Assembly (NCBI GenBank): GCA_027307235.1
Contig: DAHUXH010000002.1
Coordinates: 18,706-82,705, forward strand
DNA: 64,000 nt
Source of the DNA: Vulcanimicrobiota bacterium
Lineage (GTDB): Bacteria > Vulcanimicrobiota > Vulcanimicrobiia > Vulcanimicrobiales > Vulcanimicrobiaceae
Direction of reading: 5' to 3'
Below, one piece after another: positions 17,809 to 25,314 of this stretch; position 1 is the stretch's first letter; the number at the start of each line of letters is the position of its first letter. Below the pieces are notes generated by a model. That model was not told the DNA's origin, searched no databases, and was given only the letters and a program-made list of their open reading frames with translations. The position numbers were made by a program, and so were the translations under genes.

Positions 17809-18842
17809 GCGTTCGACTTGCCTAAGCGATCGGTTCCGCGCATGATCAGCCGCGCGATAATGTTGATCGTCAGGGTGATGACGAAGAGGATCAGCGCCAG
17901 TTCCGCGAGGGAGCGCTGCGCTATCCCGCTTGCATCGGTCGACGCCGACTCGAGCTGTGAGACGATAATTGCGGCGATCGTGTTGACGGTCTGGAAAATG
18001 TTGGATGGAAACTCGTTGGCAGCCGCGCCGCAGACCATCAGCACCGCCATCGTTTCACCGAGCGCGCGGCCGAACGCGAGCAGCACGGAGGCGAATACGC
18101 CGTTGCGCACGCTGGGGACGACCACGCGCGTCACCGCTTGCCAACTCGTGCTTCCCAAGGCGACACTCGCTTCGTAGAGCGCTTTGGACTGCGCGAGCAT
18201 GACGTCGCGCATCGTCGCCACCATGATCGGCGTGACCATCAGCGCGAGGATGACCGCTGAGGCAAACAAGCCGTTTCCGCTTCCGGCGGCGCCGCCCACG
18301 AAGGGCACGCCGCTCAAGTGCGAGGTAACGAACGGTGCCAGTTGTTGGCCGATGAACGGCACCAGAACGACCACACCCCAGAGGCCGTAGACCACCGAAG
18401 GGACGCCGGCCATCAACTCGACGAGCGCATTGACGCCCGGACGGATCCGCGCCGGAATGCGATAGACGAGCGCAAAGGCGACGAGCAGAGAGAGCGGCAC
18501 GGCGCCGAGCATTGCGAGGATCGACGTCATCAGCGTGCCGTAGATGAAGACGAGCGAACCGAAGTTCGCTCCCGGCTGGGCGGCGACGCCGTTGTGAACC
18601 GTCGTGCCGGTTGCGTACTGGTCGCCGATGTTCCAATAGATGCTGGTCAGCATCGTCCAACCGTTGTATTTGATCGCCGGCCACGCGAAGGCAAACAAGA
18701 ACAGCAGCATCAGCAACACGAGCGCACCGCAGATGATCGCGGTGCCGGTGGTCCAGATGCGTACAAGCGCCGTCTGCGCGGCCATCGACTTGGGCTTCGG
18801 AATCGTCGTCGCAGCAACGACGTCTACTGCTCGCGTCGCCAT
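17805..18842 (-). CDS. pstC: Phosphate ABC transporter permease PstC
   Basis: A 345-residue permease with about six transmembrane segments, pairing with PstA to form the phosphate channel. LVELMAGVPSVVYGLWG and SKALYEASVALGSTSWQ with GRALGETMAVLMV are PstC signatures. A strong hairpin separates it from pstS, probably setting higher expression of the binding protein. Confidence 0.94.
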   Translation of the reverse strand: MATRAVDVVAATTIPKPKSMAAQTALVRIWTTGTAIICGALVLLMLLFLFAFAWPAIKYNGWTMLTSIYWNIGDQYATGTTVHNGVAAQPGANFGSLVFIYGTLMTSILAMLGAVPLSLLVAFALVYRIPARIRPGVNALVELMAGVPSVVYGLWGVVVLVPFIGQQLAPFVTSHLSGVPFVGGAAGSGNGLFASAVILALMVTPIMVATMRDVMLAQSKALYEASVALGSTSWQAVTRVVVPSVRNGVFASVLLAFGRALGETMAVLMVCGAAANEFPSNIFQTVNTIAAIIVSQLESASTDASGIAQRSLAELALILFVITLTINIIARLIMRGTDRLGKSNA

Positions 18843-18879
18843 TCTCTCTCTTCTGGGAAACCGAGGGAACCGTAGAGTT

Positions 18880-18909
18880 GGGCGAAGGGTCTCGTCAGAC
18901 CCTTCGCCC
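18880..18909 (-). terminator. Intercistronic hairpin between pstS and pstC
   Basis: GGGCGAAGGGTCT pairs perfectly over 13 bp with AGACCCTTCGCCC across a 4-nt loop. There is no U-tract on either side, so it is more likely a partial terminator or a 3'-end stabiliser of the pstS message than a full terminator. Confidence 0.6.
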
Positions 18910-18936
18910 TCTCCATTCGGGGAGGAAACCCGAAAG

Positions 18937-19989
18937 CTAGGTTCCGATCTGGTCGATCATCGCCGTGGCGATTTTCGCCACGCCGCTCGGGAGCGGGAGG
19001 AAGCGGACGCTGCTCAAGTAGCGGACGTTGTTGCCGCCGCTCGGCGCAATCGCCCACTTGAGGAAGGCAACGAGCGCATCGCGGGTCTCTTTGTCCTTCT
19101 GTTTCGGATTGATGATCCCGTACTCGAAGTTGATGATCGGATAGGATTTCGCGCCGGGCGAGAGGATCAGCGACGCGCGGCCGTCCGACGGGACGTTGTG
19201 AATACCCGCGGCAGCGGCGGCACCGACGGTGGCCGCATCCGGGAGGACGAATTTTCCGCTCGCGTTGCCGAGAGCGGCATAGCCGAGACCGGCTTTATTG
19301 GCCTGATCCAGGAAGCTGATGCCGACGTAGGCGATCGAGTAGCGCGTGTTTTGGCAGGTCTGCAGCATCCCGGGGTTACCGTTCGCGCCGACTTCATTCG
19401 AAACGGCCGGCCATTGAACGCTCGTTCCCATGCCTGCGGACCAGTCGGCCTTCGCACCCATGGTGAGGTACGAAGTGAACAGGAAGGTATCGCCGGAGCC
19501 GTCCGAACGGCGGATCGGCACGATGGCTTCATGCGGAAGCTTCGATGCCAGTGACGGATTGATGGCCTTGATGGCCGCATCGTCCCAGAAGCCGATGGTA
19601 CCGCTGTAGATCTTCGCAAGAACCGGCGCCGAGAGATTGAGATGCTTGTCGTTCAGGCCGGGAATGTTGTAGTTAATCTGCTGAGCCGAAATCGCGAGCG
19701 GGATGTTGAACATCGGCGACTGCTTCATCTGAGCCTCGGCCAGGTAGGCGTCCGACGCACCGATCTGGGCGACGCCAGCGATCGATTGCGAGATGCCGGT
19801 GCCGCTTCCGGTGCTCTGCGTCGTGATCTCGACGTCGGGATGAGCCTGCTGGTAGCTGGCCACCCAGAGGTTCATGAGCGGGTAGAGCAGCGAGGAGCCC
19901 GTCTCGAGCAGGCGAGTTGCCGCCAGCGCCGGGCCGCTCGTCAAGACGAGAGCGCCCAGAGCGATGGCCGCCAGGGAAATCTTGCGCAT
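18937..19989 (-). CDS. pstS: Periplasmic phosphate-binding protein PstS
   Basis: High-affinity phosphate-binding protein of the Pst system. From the ATG at 19989, preceded by GGAGAAG, it has about 350 residues with a signal peptide ending near PALAA. ETGSSLLYPLMNLW, STGSGTGIS and RRSDGSGDTFLF are the phosphate-contact segments of PstS. In-frame ATGs at 20007 and 20094 are possible but would place non-signal residues ahead of the signal peptide. It is the first gene of pstS-pstC-pstA. Confidence 0.93.
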   Translation of the reverse strand: MRKISLAAIALGALVLTSGPALAATRLLETGSSLLYPLMNLWVASYQQAHPDVEITTQSTGSGTGISQSIAGVAQIGASDAYLAEAQMKQSPMFNIPLAISAQQINYNIPGLNDKHLNLSAPVLAKIYSGTIGFWDDAAIKAINPSLASKLPHEAIVPIRRSDGSGDTFLFTSYLTMGAKADWSAGMGTSVQWPAVSNEVGANGNPGMLQTCQNTRYSIAYVGISFLDQANKAGLGYAALGNASGKFVLPDAATVGAAAAAGIHNVPSDGRASLILSPGAKSYPIINFEYGIINPKQKDKETRDALVAFLKWAIAPSGGNNVRYLSSVRFLPLPSGVAKIATAMIDQIGT

Positions 19990-20092
19990 CAACTTCTCCA
20001 TGTGCATGAGGAAGGGAAAAAACCGAATAAGCGGCGGACGCCGCCCCGCCATTGAGCGTACCTGAGGATTCCTAAGGCGTGCGAAAGGCCGC

Positions 20093-20107
20093 ATTAAGAA
20101 AGATTAA
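20093..20107. promoter_or_regulatory. Putative PHO box upstream of pstS
   Basis: ATTAAGAAAGATTAA repeats ATTAA at a 10-bp period and matches the element before the phosphoesterase gene at 13 of 15 positions. It lies 104 bp before pstS and 58 bp before the divergent thrS. Confidence 0.5.
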
Positions 20108-20164
20108 TCCGACCTCCTTCAGCGGAAAGGCCGCGCGCGGTCACGGCGCCAAAAGGCTCCAGCT

Positions 20165-21913
20165 ATGTCCGAAGCCCTCGCTGATCATCAGACCTCGCTC
20201 GCCGAACTGCGCCACACCGCCGCGCACGTGCTGGCGTATGCCGTCCAAGATATCTTTCCCGACGCCAAGCCGACCATCGGCCCGGCGGTCGAGAACGGGT
20301 TTTATTACGATTTCGATCGGGACGCGGCGTTCACGCCCGACGATCTGGCCCGCCTCGATGCGCGCATGAAGGAGATCGTCGCCGCGAACTACGCGATGAC
20401 CGGACGTGAAGTGACGCGCGAGGAAGCGATCGCACACTTCGCCGGCAATCCATATAAGGTCGAGATCGCGCGCGAGATTCCCGAAGGCGAGAAGATCACG
20501 CTCTACACGATCGGCGCCTTCACCGATCTGTGCCGCGGCGGACACGCGCACACGACCGGCGAGATCGGCGGCGTGAAGCTCATGAGCGTCGCCGGTGCGT
20601 ACTGGCGCGGGGACGAGCGCAAGCCGATGCTGCAGCGCATCTACGGCACCGCCTGGCCATCGCAAGCCGAGCTGGACGCGTATCTGACGCAACTCGAAGA
20701 GGCGCACAAGCGCGACCATCGCAAACTCGGCGTCGAACTCGATCTTTTCTCCGTCGAGGAGGACGCCGGCGGCGGGTTGATCTTCTGGCATCCCAAAGGT
20801 GCGGTCGTGCGCGGCATCGTCGAGCAATTCATTCGCGAGGGACTGCGGGAGCGCGGCTATCAGCCGGTCGTCACCCCGCACGTCGTCAGCGAGCGGCTCT
20901 ACGAGATCTCCGGGCATTTGGAGAACTATGCGGATTCGATGTTCGGCCCACTCGACGTCGAGGAACAACGATTCCGGCTGAAACCCATGAATTGCCCGGG
21001 ACACATCCTCATCTACAAGAACCGCCTGCACAGCTACCGCGAACTGCCGCTGCGGTTCTCCGAATTCGGCACGGTGTACCGTTACGAGCGCAGCGGCGTG
21101 CTGCACGGCTTGACGCGGGTGCGCGGCTTCACGCAGGACGACGCGCATCTGTTCTGCATGCCCGAGCAGTTGCAATTCGAGTTTGAACAGACGGTCGACG
21201 AAGCGATTCGTTTGATGAACGCGTTCGGCTTCACCGACATCGAGTATTTTCTTTCGACGCGCGAAGCCAAGCTGCGCGGCGACACCGATCCGCTCGCCGA
21301 AGATGCGATTCGCAAGGCGCTGGAACGGTATGGGATCGCGTACGACGTGGACGAGGGCGGAGGCGCGTTCTACGGGCCAAAACTCGACATCAACGTCCGC
21401 GACGCCATCGGACGCAAGTGGCAGCTCGGCACGGTGCAAGTCGATTTCGTGCTGCCCAAGCGGTTCGATCTGAAGTATCGCGGCAGCGACGGCGTCGACC
21501 ACACGCCGGTGATGATTCATCGTGCGCTCGCCGGATCGATGGAACGCTTCTTCGGCATTCTCATCGAGCATTTTGGCGGTGCATTCCCGGCCTGGCTCGC
21601 TCCGGTACAAGCGGTCGTCGTGCCGATCTCCGAACATCAGATCGAATATGCGCGCACGGTGGCAGCCGAGCTTCGTGGGCACGGTTTTCGCATCGACCTC
21701 GATGAATCCAATGAAAAGCTCGGCTACAAGATTCGGCATTGGAAGATGCAAAAAGTTCCATACGTGCTCGTCGTCGGAAAGCAAGAAGCCGCCGATGGCA
21801 CCGTCAACGTGAACGAACGCGCTGCTTCTCCTGAGAGCCAGGGCGAGAAGCGAACCGTTTCGCTAGCAACATTCATGGAAGAACTCACACAGAAAGTCGA
21901 GGCTCGCAGTTGA
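20165..21913 (+). CDS. thrS: Threonyl-tRNA synthetase
   Basis: Class II synthetase charging tRNA-Thr. At 582 residues it is shorter than the usual bacterial form of about 640 because the N-terminal TGS (N1) domain is absent. The editing domain begins almost at once (RHTAAHVLAYAVQ, then DLCRGGH). Catalytic motifs include KPMNCPGHILIYK, YRYERSG (motif 2) and TPVMIHRALAGSMERF (motif 3), followed by the anticodon-binding domain. Its stop overlaps the start of the next gene (TGATG). Confidence 0.95.
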   Translation: MSEALADHQTSLAELRHTAAHVLAYAVQDIFPDAKPTIGPAVENGFYYDFDRDAAFTPDDLARLDARMKEIVAANYAMTGREVTREEAIAHFAGNPYKVEIAREIPEGEKITLYTIGAFTDLCRGGHAHTTGEIGGVKLMSVAGAYWRGDERKPMLQRIYGTAWPSQAELDAYLTQLEEAHKRDHRKLGVELDLFSVEEDAGGGLIFWHPKGAVVRGIVEQFIREGLRERGYQPVVTPHVVSERLYEISGHLENYADSMFGPLDVEEQRFRLKPMNCPGHILIYKNRLHSYRELPLRFSEFGTVYRYERSGVLHGLTRVRGFTQDDAHLFCMPEQLQFEFEQTVDEAIRLMNAFGFTDIEYFLSTREAKLRGDTDPLAEDAIRKALERYGIAYDVDEGGGAFYGPKLDINVRDAIGRKWQLGTVQVDFVLPKRFDLKYRGSDGVDHTPVMIHRALAGSMERFFGILIEHFGGAFPAWLAPVQAVVVPISEHQIEYARTVAAELRGHGFRIDLDESNEKLGYKIRHWKMQKVPYVLVVGKQEAADGTVNVNERAASPESQGEKRTVSLATFMEELTQKVEARS

Positions 21914-22803
21914 TGCGGCGTTGGTGTGCGATGGTGTTCGGCGTCGGCGCGTTGGCGCTGTCGTCATGTTCGGGAAATTTCGGCGGCGGCACGTCGGCGC
22001 CGGGCGCATTGCCGCCGGTGTCGACGCCGGGAGCGGGTCCGCTCGGCGGACAACTGCCCGCGACGCCGACGCCGCGTCCCTCGATGACGCCACCGCCCGG
22101 CGACACGGCGAGCTATGCGCTCGCCGATGCGCAGCACGGCTGGCAGTGTCCGCAGCAAGCCGGCTTCACGTGCATGATTGCTCTCAATCAGCCGTCGCCG
22201 TCGCCGACCCCGAGCGTCGCGCCGGACGGCAAGACCGGCGCGTCACCGTCACCATCACCGTCACCGTCATTGACGCCGTCACCGGTGCCGTCGGCATCAG
22301 CAAGCGCCACGACGCTGCCGGGCGGTTCGTCACCTGCGCCGGTGCCGACGCCCTCGCCTACACCGCGCGGACCGACGGTCACGCTCAAGATCGAAGCAAT
22401 GCCCAAAGACGCGCCCACGATGGTCAATCAAAAGCCTGGCGCGCTGCCGACCACCGCACTTTTCCTCGCGCGCATGGTGATGAGCGACGATTTCAATTTG
22501 AACGGATGGGCCACCGCAACATTCACCTTGCCGAAGGAACAGATCGGCGGACGCGGCTTCGCACTGCAGCTCTTTCGCGAAACAGGCAACCATCATAAGA
22601 CGGTCGACACGCCGATCGCAAACTTCAATCAATCGACGATCAAAGGCGACACGCTGACCTTCCAATTCGCTGAACCGGCGACGACCGTGAAGAAACACGA
22701 AACGTGGGTCATCGTCCTGTACGGCGATGACATCCCGGCCTCACCGGTCCCGAGCGGTTCACCGAGCGCTTCGCCGAGTCCGCGTTCAACGGCTGCTCCG
22801 TGA
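21913..22803 (+). CDS. Ser/Pro-rich lipoprotein of unknown function
   Basis: The 296-residue product starts at the ATG overlapping the thrS stop and has a lipobox (LALSSC), so it is probably a membrane-anchored lipoprotein. A low-complexity Pro/Ser/Thr region (about residues 90-150, encoded by hexamer-like CCGTCA repeats) separates a short N-terminal segment containing WQCPQQAGFTCM from a C-terminal globular domain of about 120 residues (VTLKIEAMPKDAP...). A second Ser/Pro tail ends the protein. I recognise no family. Confidence 0.7.
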   Translation: MRRWCAMVFGVGALALSSCSGNFGGGTSAPGALPPVSTPGAGPLGGQLPATPTPRPSMTPPPGDTASYALADAQHGWQCPQQAGFTCMIALNQPSPSPTPSVAPDGKTGASPSPSPSPSLTPSPVPSASASATTLPGGSSPAPVPTPSPTPRGPTVTLKIEAMPKDAPTMVNQKPGALPTTALFLARMVMSDDFNLNGWATATFTLPKEQIGGRGFALQLFRETGNHHKTVDTPIANFNQSTIKGDTLTFQFAEPATTVKKHETWVIVLYGDDIPASPVPSGSPSASPSPRSTAAP

Positions 22804-24050
22804 CGACGCGCACCGCTTGGCTGTCGCTGACGGCCGCGCAGCGACGGACGTTTGTCGCGAGCTTTCTCGGGTGGACGCTCGACGCATTCGATTTTTTTCT
22901 CGTCATCGTCGTCGTGCCGCGCCTGGCGAGCGATTTCGGAAAAACCATCACCGAGATCGGTTTAGCCGTCACGCTCACGCTGGCGATGCGCCCGGTGGGC
23001 GCACTGCTCTTCGGCCGGCTCGCCGACCGGTACGGGCGCCGCATTCCGCTGATGATCGACATCGCGCTCTTCTCGGCGCTCGAACTGCTCACCGCATTCT
23101 CGCCGAACTTCACCATCTTCATCGTGCTGCGCGTGCTCTTCGGCATCGCCATGGGCGGCGAGTGGGGCTTAGGGGCGGCGCTCGCAATGGAGTCGCTGCC
23201 TGCTCGCAGCCGCGGCCTCTTTTCCGGCATCCTCCAGGAAGGCTACGCGGTCGGCTATCTGCTCGCATTTCTCGCGCTCGGCACGCTGTACACGACGATC
23301 GGCTGGCGCGGTATGTTCATCGTCGGCGCGCTGCCGGCGCTGTTGATCTTCTACATCCGAACGCAGGTTCCGGAATCTCCCGTCTGGCTGCAACGCCAAG
23401 CGGCCCCGGCCGTCGAATCGTGGTCGATCGTGCGCCAGCTTCCGCTGATCGTCTATGCGATGGCGTTCATGGCGGCGTTCAACTTCATGTCGCACGGCAC
23501 GCAAGATCTCTATCCCACGTTCCTCGGCAAGCAGCACGGATTCGATGCGCGTCTCACCAGCATGGTCGGCGTCATCTCGCAGATCGGCGCGATCGCGGGC
23601 GGCATCTTCTTCGGCTGGCTCTCGCAGCGCACCGGACGCCGCGCCTCGATTCTGCTGTGCGGCGCGCTCGGGCTGCTCGCGATCCCGCTCTGGGCGTTGA
23701 GCACGACGCTCGCGACGATCATCGCAGGCGGTTTCGTCATGCAGGTCGCGGTGCAGGGCGCGTGGGGTATCATTCCCGCGCACCTCAACGAAATATCGCC
23801 CGGCAGCGCGCGCGGCACGTTCCCCGGATTCGTCTATCAAATTGGAAACTTGATCTCGGCCGGTGCGTTGCAAATTGAAGCCGCGTACGCGACCAAGAGT
23901 TTTCCGTTGCCTGGCGGCGGCGTCGACTACGGCGCCGCGATGGCGCGGATCGGCGCCGGCGTATTCGTCGCGGTGATTGTGCTCACGGCCATCGGCTATC
24001 TCGTCGTTCCCGAGCGACGAAGCGAAGCGTTCGCCGAAACCCCCGCGTAG
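22800..24050 (+). CDS. MFS transporter, metabolite:proton symporter type
   Basis: A 416-residue, 12-helix major facilitator. It starts with GTG overlapping the previous stop (GTGA). GRLADRYGRRIPL is the loop 2-3 signature, and DAFDFFLV in helix 1 and RVLFGIAMGGEWGLGA in helix 4 resemble the sialate/lactate (SHS/NanT) branch. It probably imports a carboxylate or sugar acid across the inner membrane; the substrate is not determined. Confidence 0.85.
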   Translation: MTTRTAWLSLTAAQRRTFVASFLGWTLDAFDFFLVIVVVPRLASDFGKTITEIGLAVTLTLAMRPVGALLFGRLADRYGRRIPLMIDIALFSALELLTAFSPNFTIFIVLRVLFGIAMGGEWGLGAALAMESLPARSRGLFSGILQEGYAVGYLLAFLALGTLYTTIGWRGMFIVGALPALLIFYIRTQVPESPVWLQRQAAPAVESWSIVRQLPLIVYAMAFMAAFNFMSHGTQDLYPTFLGKQHGFDARLTSMVGVISQIGAIAGGIFFGWLSQRTGRRASILLCGALGLLAIPLWALSTTLATIIAGGFVMQVAVQGAWGIIPAHLNEISPGSARGTFPGFVYQIGNLISAGALQIEAAYATKSFPLPGGGVDYGAAMARIGAGVFVAVIVLTAIGYLVVPERRSEAFAETPA

Positions 24051-24054
24051 CATC

Positions 24055-25086
24055 ATGCTGCTGCTCGGCATCGAGACCTCGTGCGACGACACCGCGACGG
24101 CCGTCGTCCGTGACGGCCGCGACGTGCTCGCCAACGTATCCACCAATCAGGACGAGTTTCACGCAAAATACGGAGGCATCGTTCCGGAGATCGCGAGCCG
24201 CCAGCATGTCGCCTTGCTCTCGGCGGCGATCGACGATGCGCTCTCGCGAGCGAACGTGTCGCTGCGCGAGATCGACGGCATCGCCGTCACGCGCGGTCCC
24301 GGCTTGATCGGCAGCCTGCTCGTCGGCGTCGCGACCGCGAAGGCGCTCGCCTACGCTGTGCGGACGCCGCTCTACGGCATCAATCATCTGCACGGGCACA
24401 TCTTCTCCGCGTTTCTCGACCGGCCGGAAACGCCGCCGTATCCGTTTCTCGCGCTGCTCGTCTCGGGCGGACATTCGCAACTCGTCAGCGTAGCGTCGGC
24501 GACCTCGATGCGCATCCTCGGACGCACGCACGACGACGCCGCGGGCGAGGCGTACGACAAGACCGCGCGCTTGTTGGGCCTCGGATATCCCGGCGGACCC
24601 GCGCTCGACGCTCTCGCGCGCACGGGCAATCCGAAAGCCTACGCATTTCCGCGCCATCGCCCGCCTGCCGGAAGCCTCGACCTCTCGTTTTCCGGCTTGA
24701 AGACGTCGGTGCGCTACTTTCTCGAATCCGATGAAGGCGGCGCAGCACCGGTTGAAGATGTTGCAGCATCGTTTCAGGCGGCCGTCGTCGATGTGCTGAT
24801 CGCCCGTGTCAACGCGGCCTTCGATCTCGCACACTACAACGCAGTCGTGCTCTCCGGTGGTGTCGCTGCGAATTCCGGCTTGCAGACAGCGCTGCGCGCA
24901 TGGTGCGAACGGCGCGGCGTGTGTTCATTCATCCCGCCGCCCAAGTACTGCACCGATAACGCGGCGATGACCGCCGCTGCCGCCTTCTACCAAGGTGCGT
25001 CGGCACGCATCGATCCGTTCAGCGCGAGTGCCGACCCGGATCTCTCGTTCGAACGATCATTCAACGACGTGCCGGCCGGCTCTTGA
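24055..25086 (+). CDS. tsaD: tRNA N6-adenosine threonylcarbamoyltransferase TsaD
   Basis: TsaD transfers threonylcarbamoyl to A37 of ANN-decoding tRNAs. The ATG at 24055 begins the conserved LGIETSCDDTA motif; an upstream ATG would add 26 unconserved residues overlapping the MFS gene. HLHGHIF holds the metal-binding His pair, and VSGGHSQLV and VVLSGGVAANSGL are ASKHA nucleotide-binding motifs. At 343 residues it has normal length. The promoter of the methionine leader overlaps its stop codon. Confidence 0.95.
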   Translation: MLLLGIETSCDDTATAVVRDGRDVLANVSTNQDEFHAKYGGIVPEIASRQHVALLSAAIDDALSRANVSLREIDGIAVTRGPGLIGSLLVGVATAKALAYAVRTPLYGINHLHGHIFSAFLDRPETPPYPFLALLVSGGHSQLVSVASATSMRILGRTHDDAAGEAYDKTARLLGLGYPGGPALDALARTGNPKAYAFPRHRPPAGSLDLSFSGLKTSVRYFLESDEGGAAPVEDVAASFQAAVVDVLIARVNAAFDLAHYNAVVLSGGVAANSGLQTALRAWCERRGVCSFIPPPKYCTDNAAMTAAAAFYQGASARIDPFSASADPDLSFERSFNDVPAGS

Positions 25087-25112
25087 CGCCGCCCGCGTTT
25101 GCGTGCTAGGCT
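25083..25112 (+). promoter_or_regulatory. Sigma-70-like promoter for the hom-metY-metX leader
   Basis: TTGACG (25083-25088) and TAGGCT (25107-25112) are separated by 18 bp, and TG one base before the -10 gives an extended -10. The leader ATG begins nine bases after the -10, so the transcript would have at most a few bases before the start codon. The same -10 hexamer TAGGCT precedes ribBA. Confidence 0.55.
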
Positions 25113-25121
25113 TCGCGAACG

Positions 25122-25211
25122 ATGTTCGTTGACCGTGCGCCGATGATGTGTTCCATGTGCCGCTGTATGCAGATGCCTACGGCGCGGATCGTCGTGCGAA
25201 GCCGAAACTAG
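25122..25211 (+). CDS. Met/Cys-rich leader peptide of the methionine operon
   Basis: A 29-codon ORF ending in TAG. Residues 8-18 read MMCSMCRCMQM: five Met and three Cys in eleven positions, a density not expected by chance in this genome. It lies between a plausible promoter and a strong hairpin, 104 bp before hom, the first gene of a methionine pathway operon. It fits a ribosome-stalling attenuator that senses charged tRNA-Met and tRNA-Cys, like the Trp and His leaders or the leaderless Cys-rich leaders of mycobacteria. No good Shine-Dalgarno site precedes it. The function is inferred, not shown. Confidence 0.7.
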   Translation: MFVDRAPMMCSMCRCMQMPTARIVVRSRN

Positions 25212-25238
25212 CGAACGTTTCACAACCGGAATAGCTTC

Positions 25239-25277
25239 ACACACGAGCCCCCGCCGAGATAGCGGGGGCTCGTGTGT
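25239..25277 (+). terminator. Attenuator-type hairpin before hom
   Basis: ACACGAGCCCCCGC-type 5' arm pairs perfectly over 16 bp (25239-25254 with 25262-25277) around a 7-nt loop, then TTTCCTCG follows. The U-tract is short but the stem is very stable. GAAGC (25198-25202) and CGTG (25193-25196), at the end of the leader ORF, can pair with GCTTC (25234-25238) and CACG (25242-25245), which would break the base of the hairpin. This is the geometry of an antiterminator. Confidence 0.7.
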
Positions 25278-25314
25278 TTCCTCGCTTTCCCATCGCAACA
25301 GGAGGCCTGGAAGA

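Noticed and set aside
20008..20164. T-box leader before thrS
   Set aside because: The gap is short, and no T-box sequence or specifier loop could be recognised.
20141..21784. 547-codon minus-strand frame opposite thrS
   Set aside because: It is antisense to strongly conserved ThrRS motifs and has no family resemblance.
25087..25314. SAM riboswitch upstream of hom
   Set aside because: The region has a single terminator-like hairpin and a coding-like Met/Cys cluster. I could not fold a multi-helix SAM aptamer or find its conserved core.
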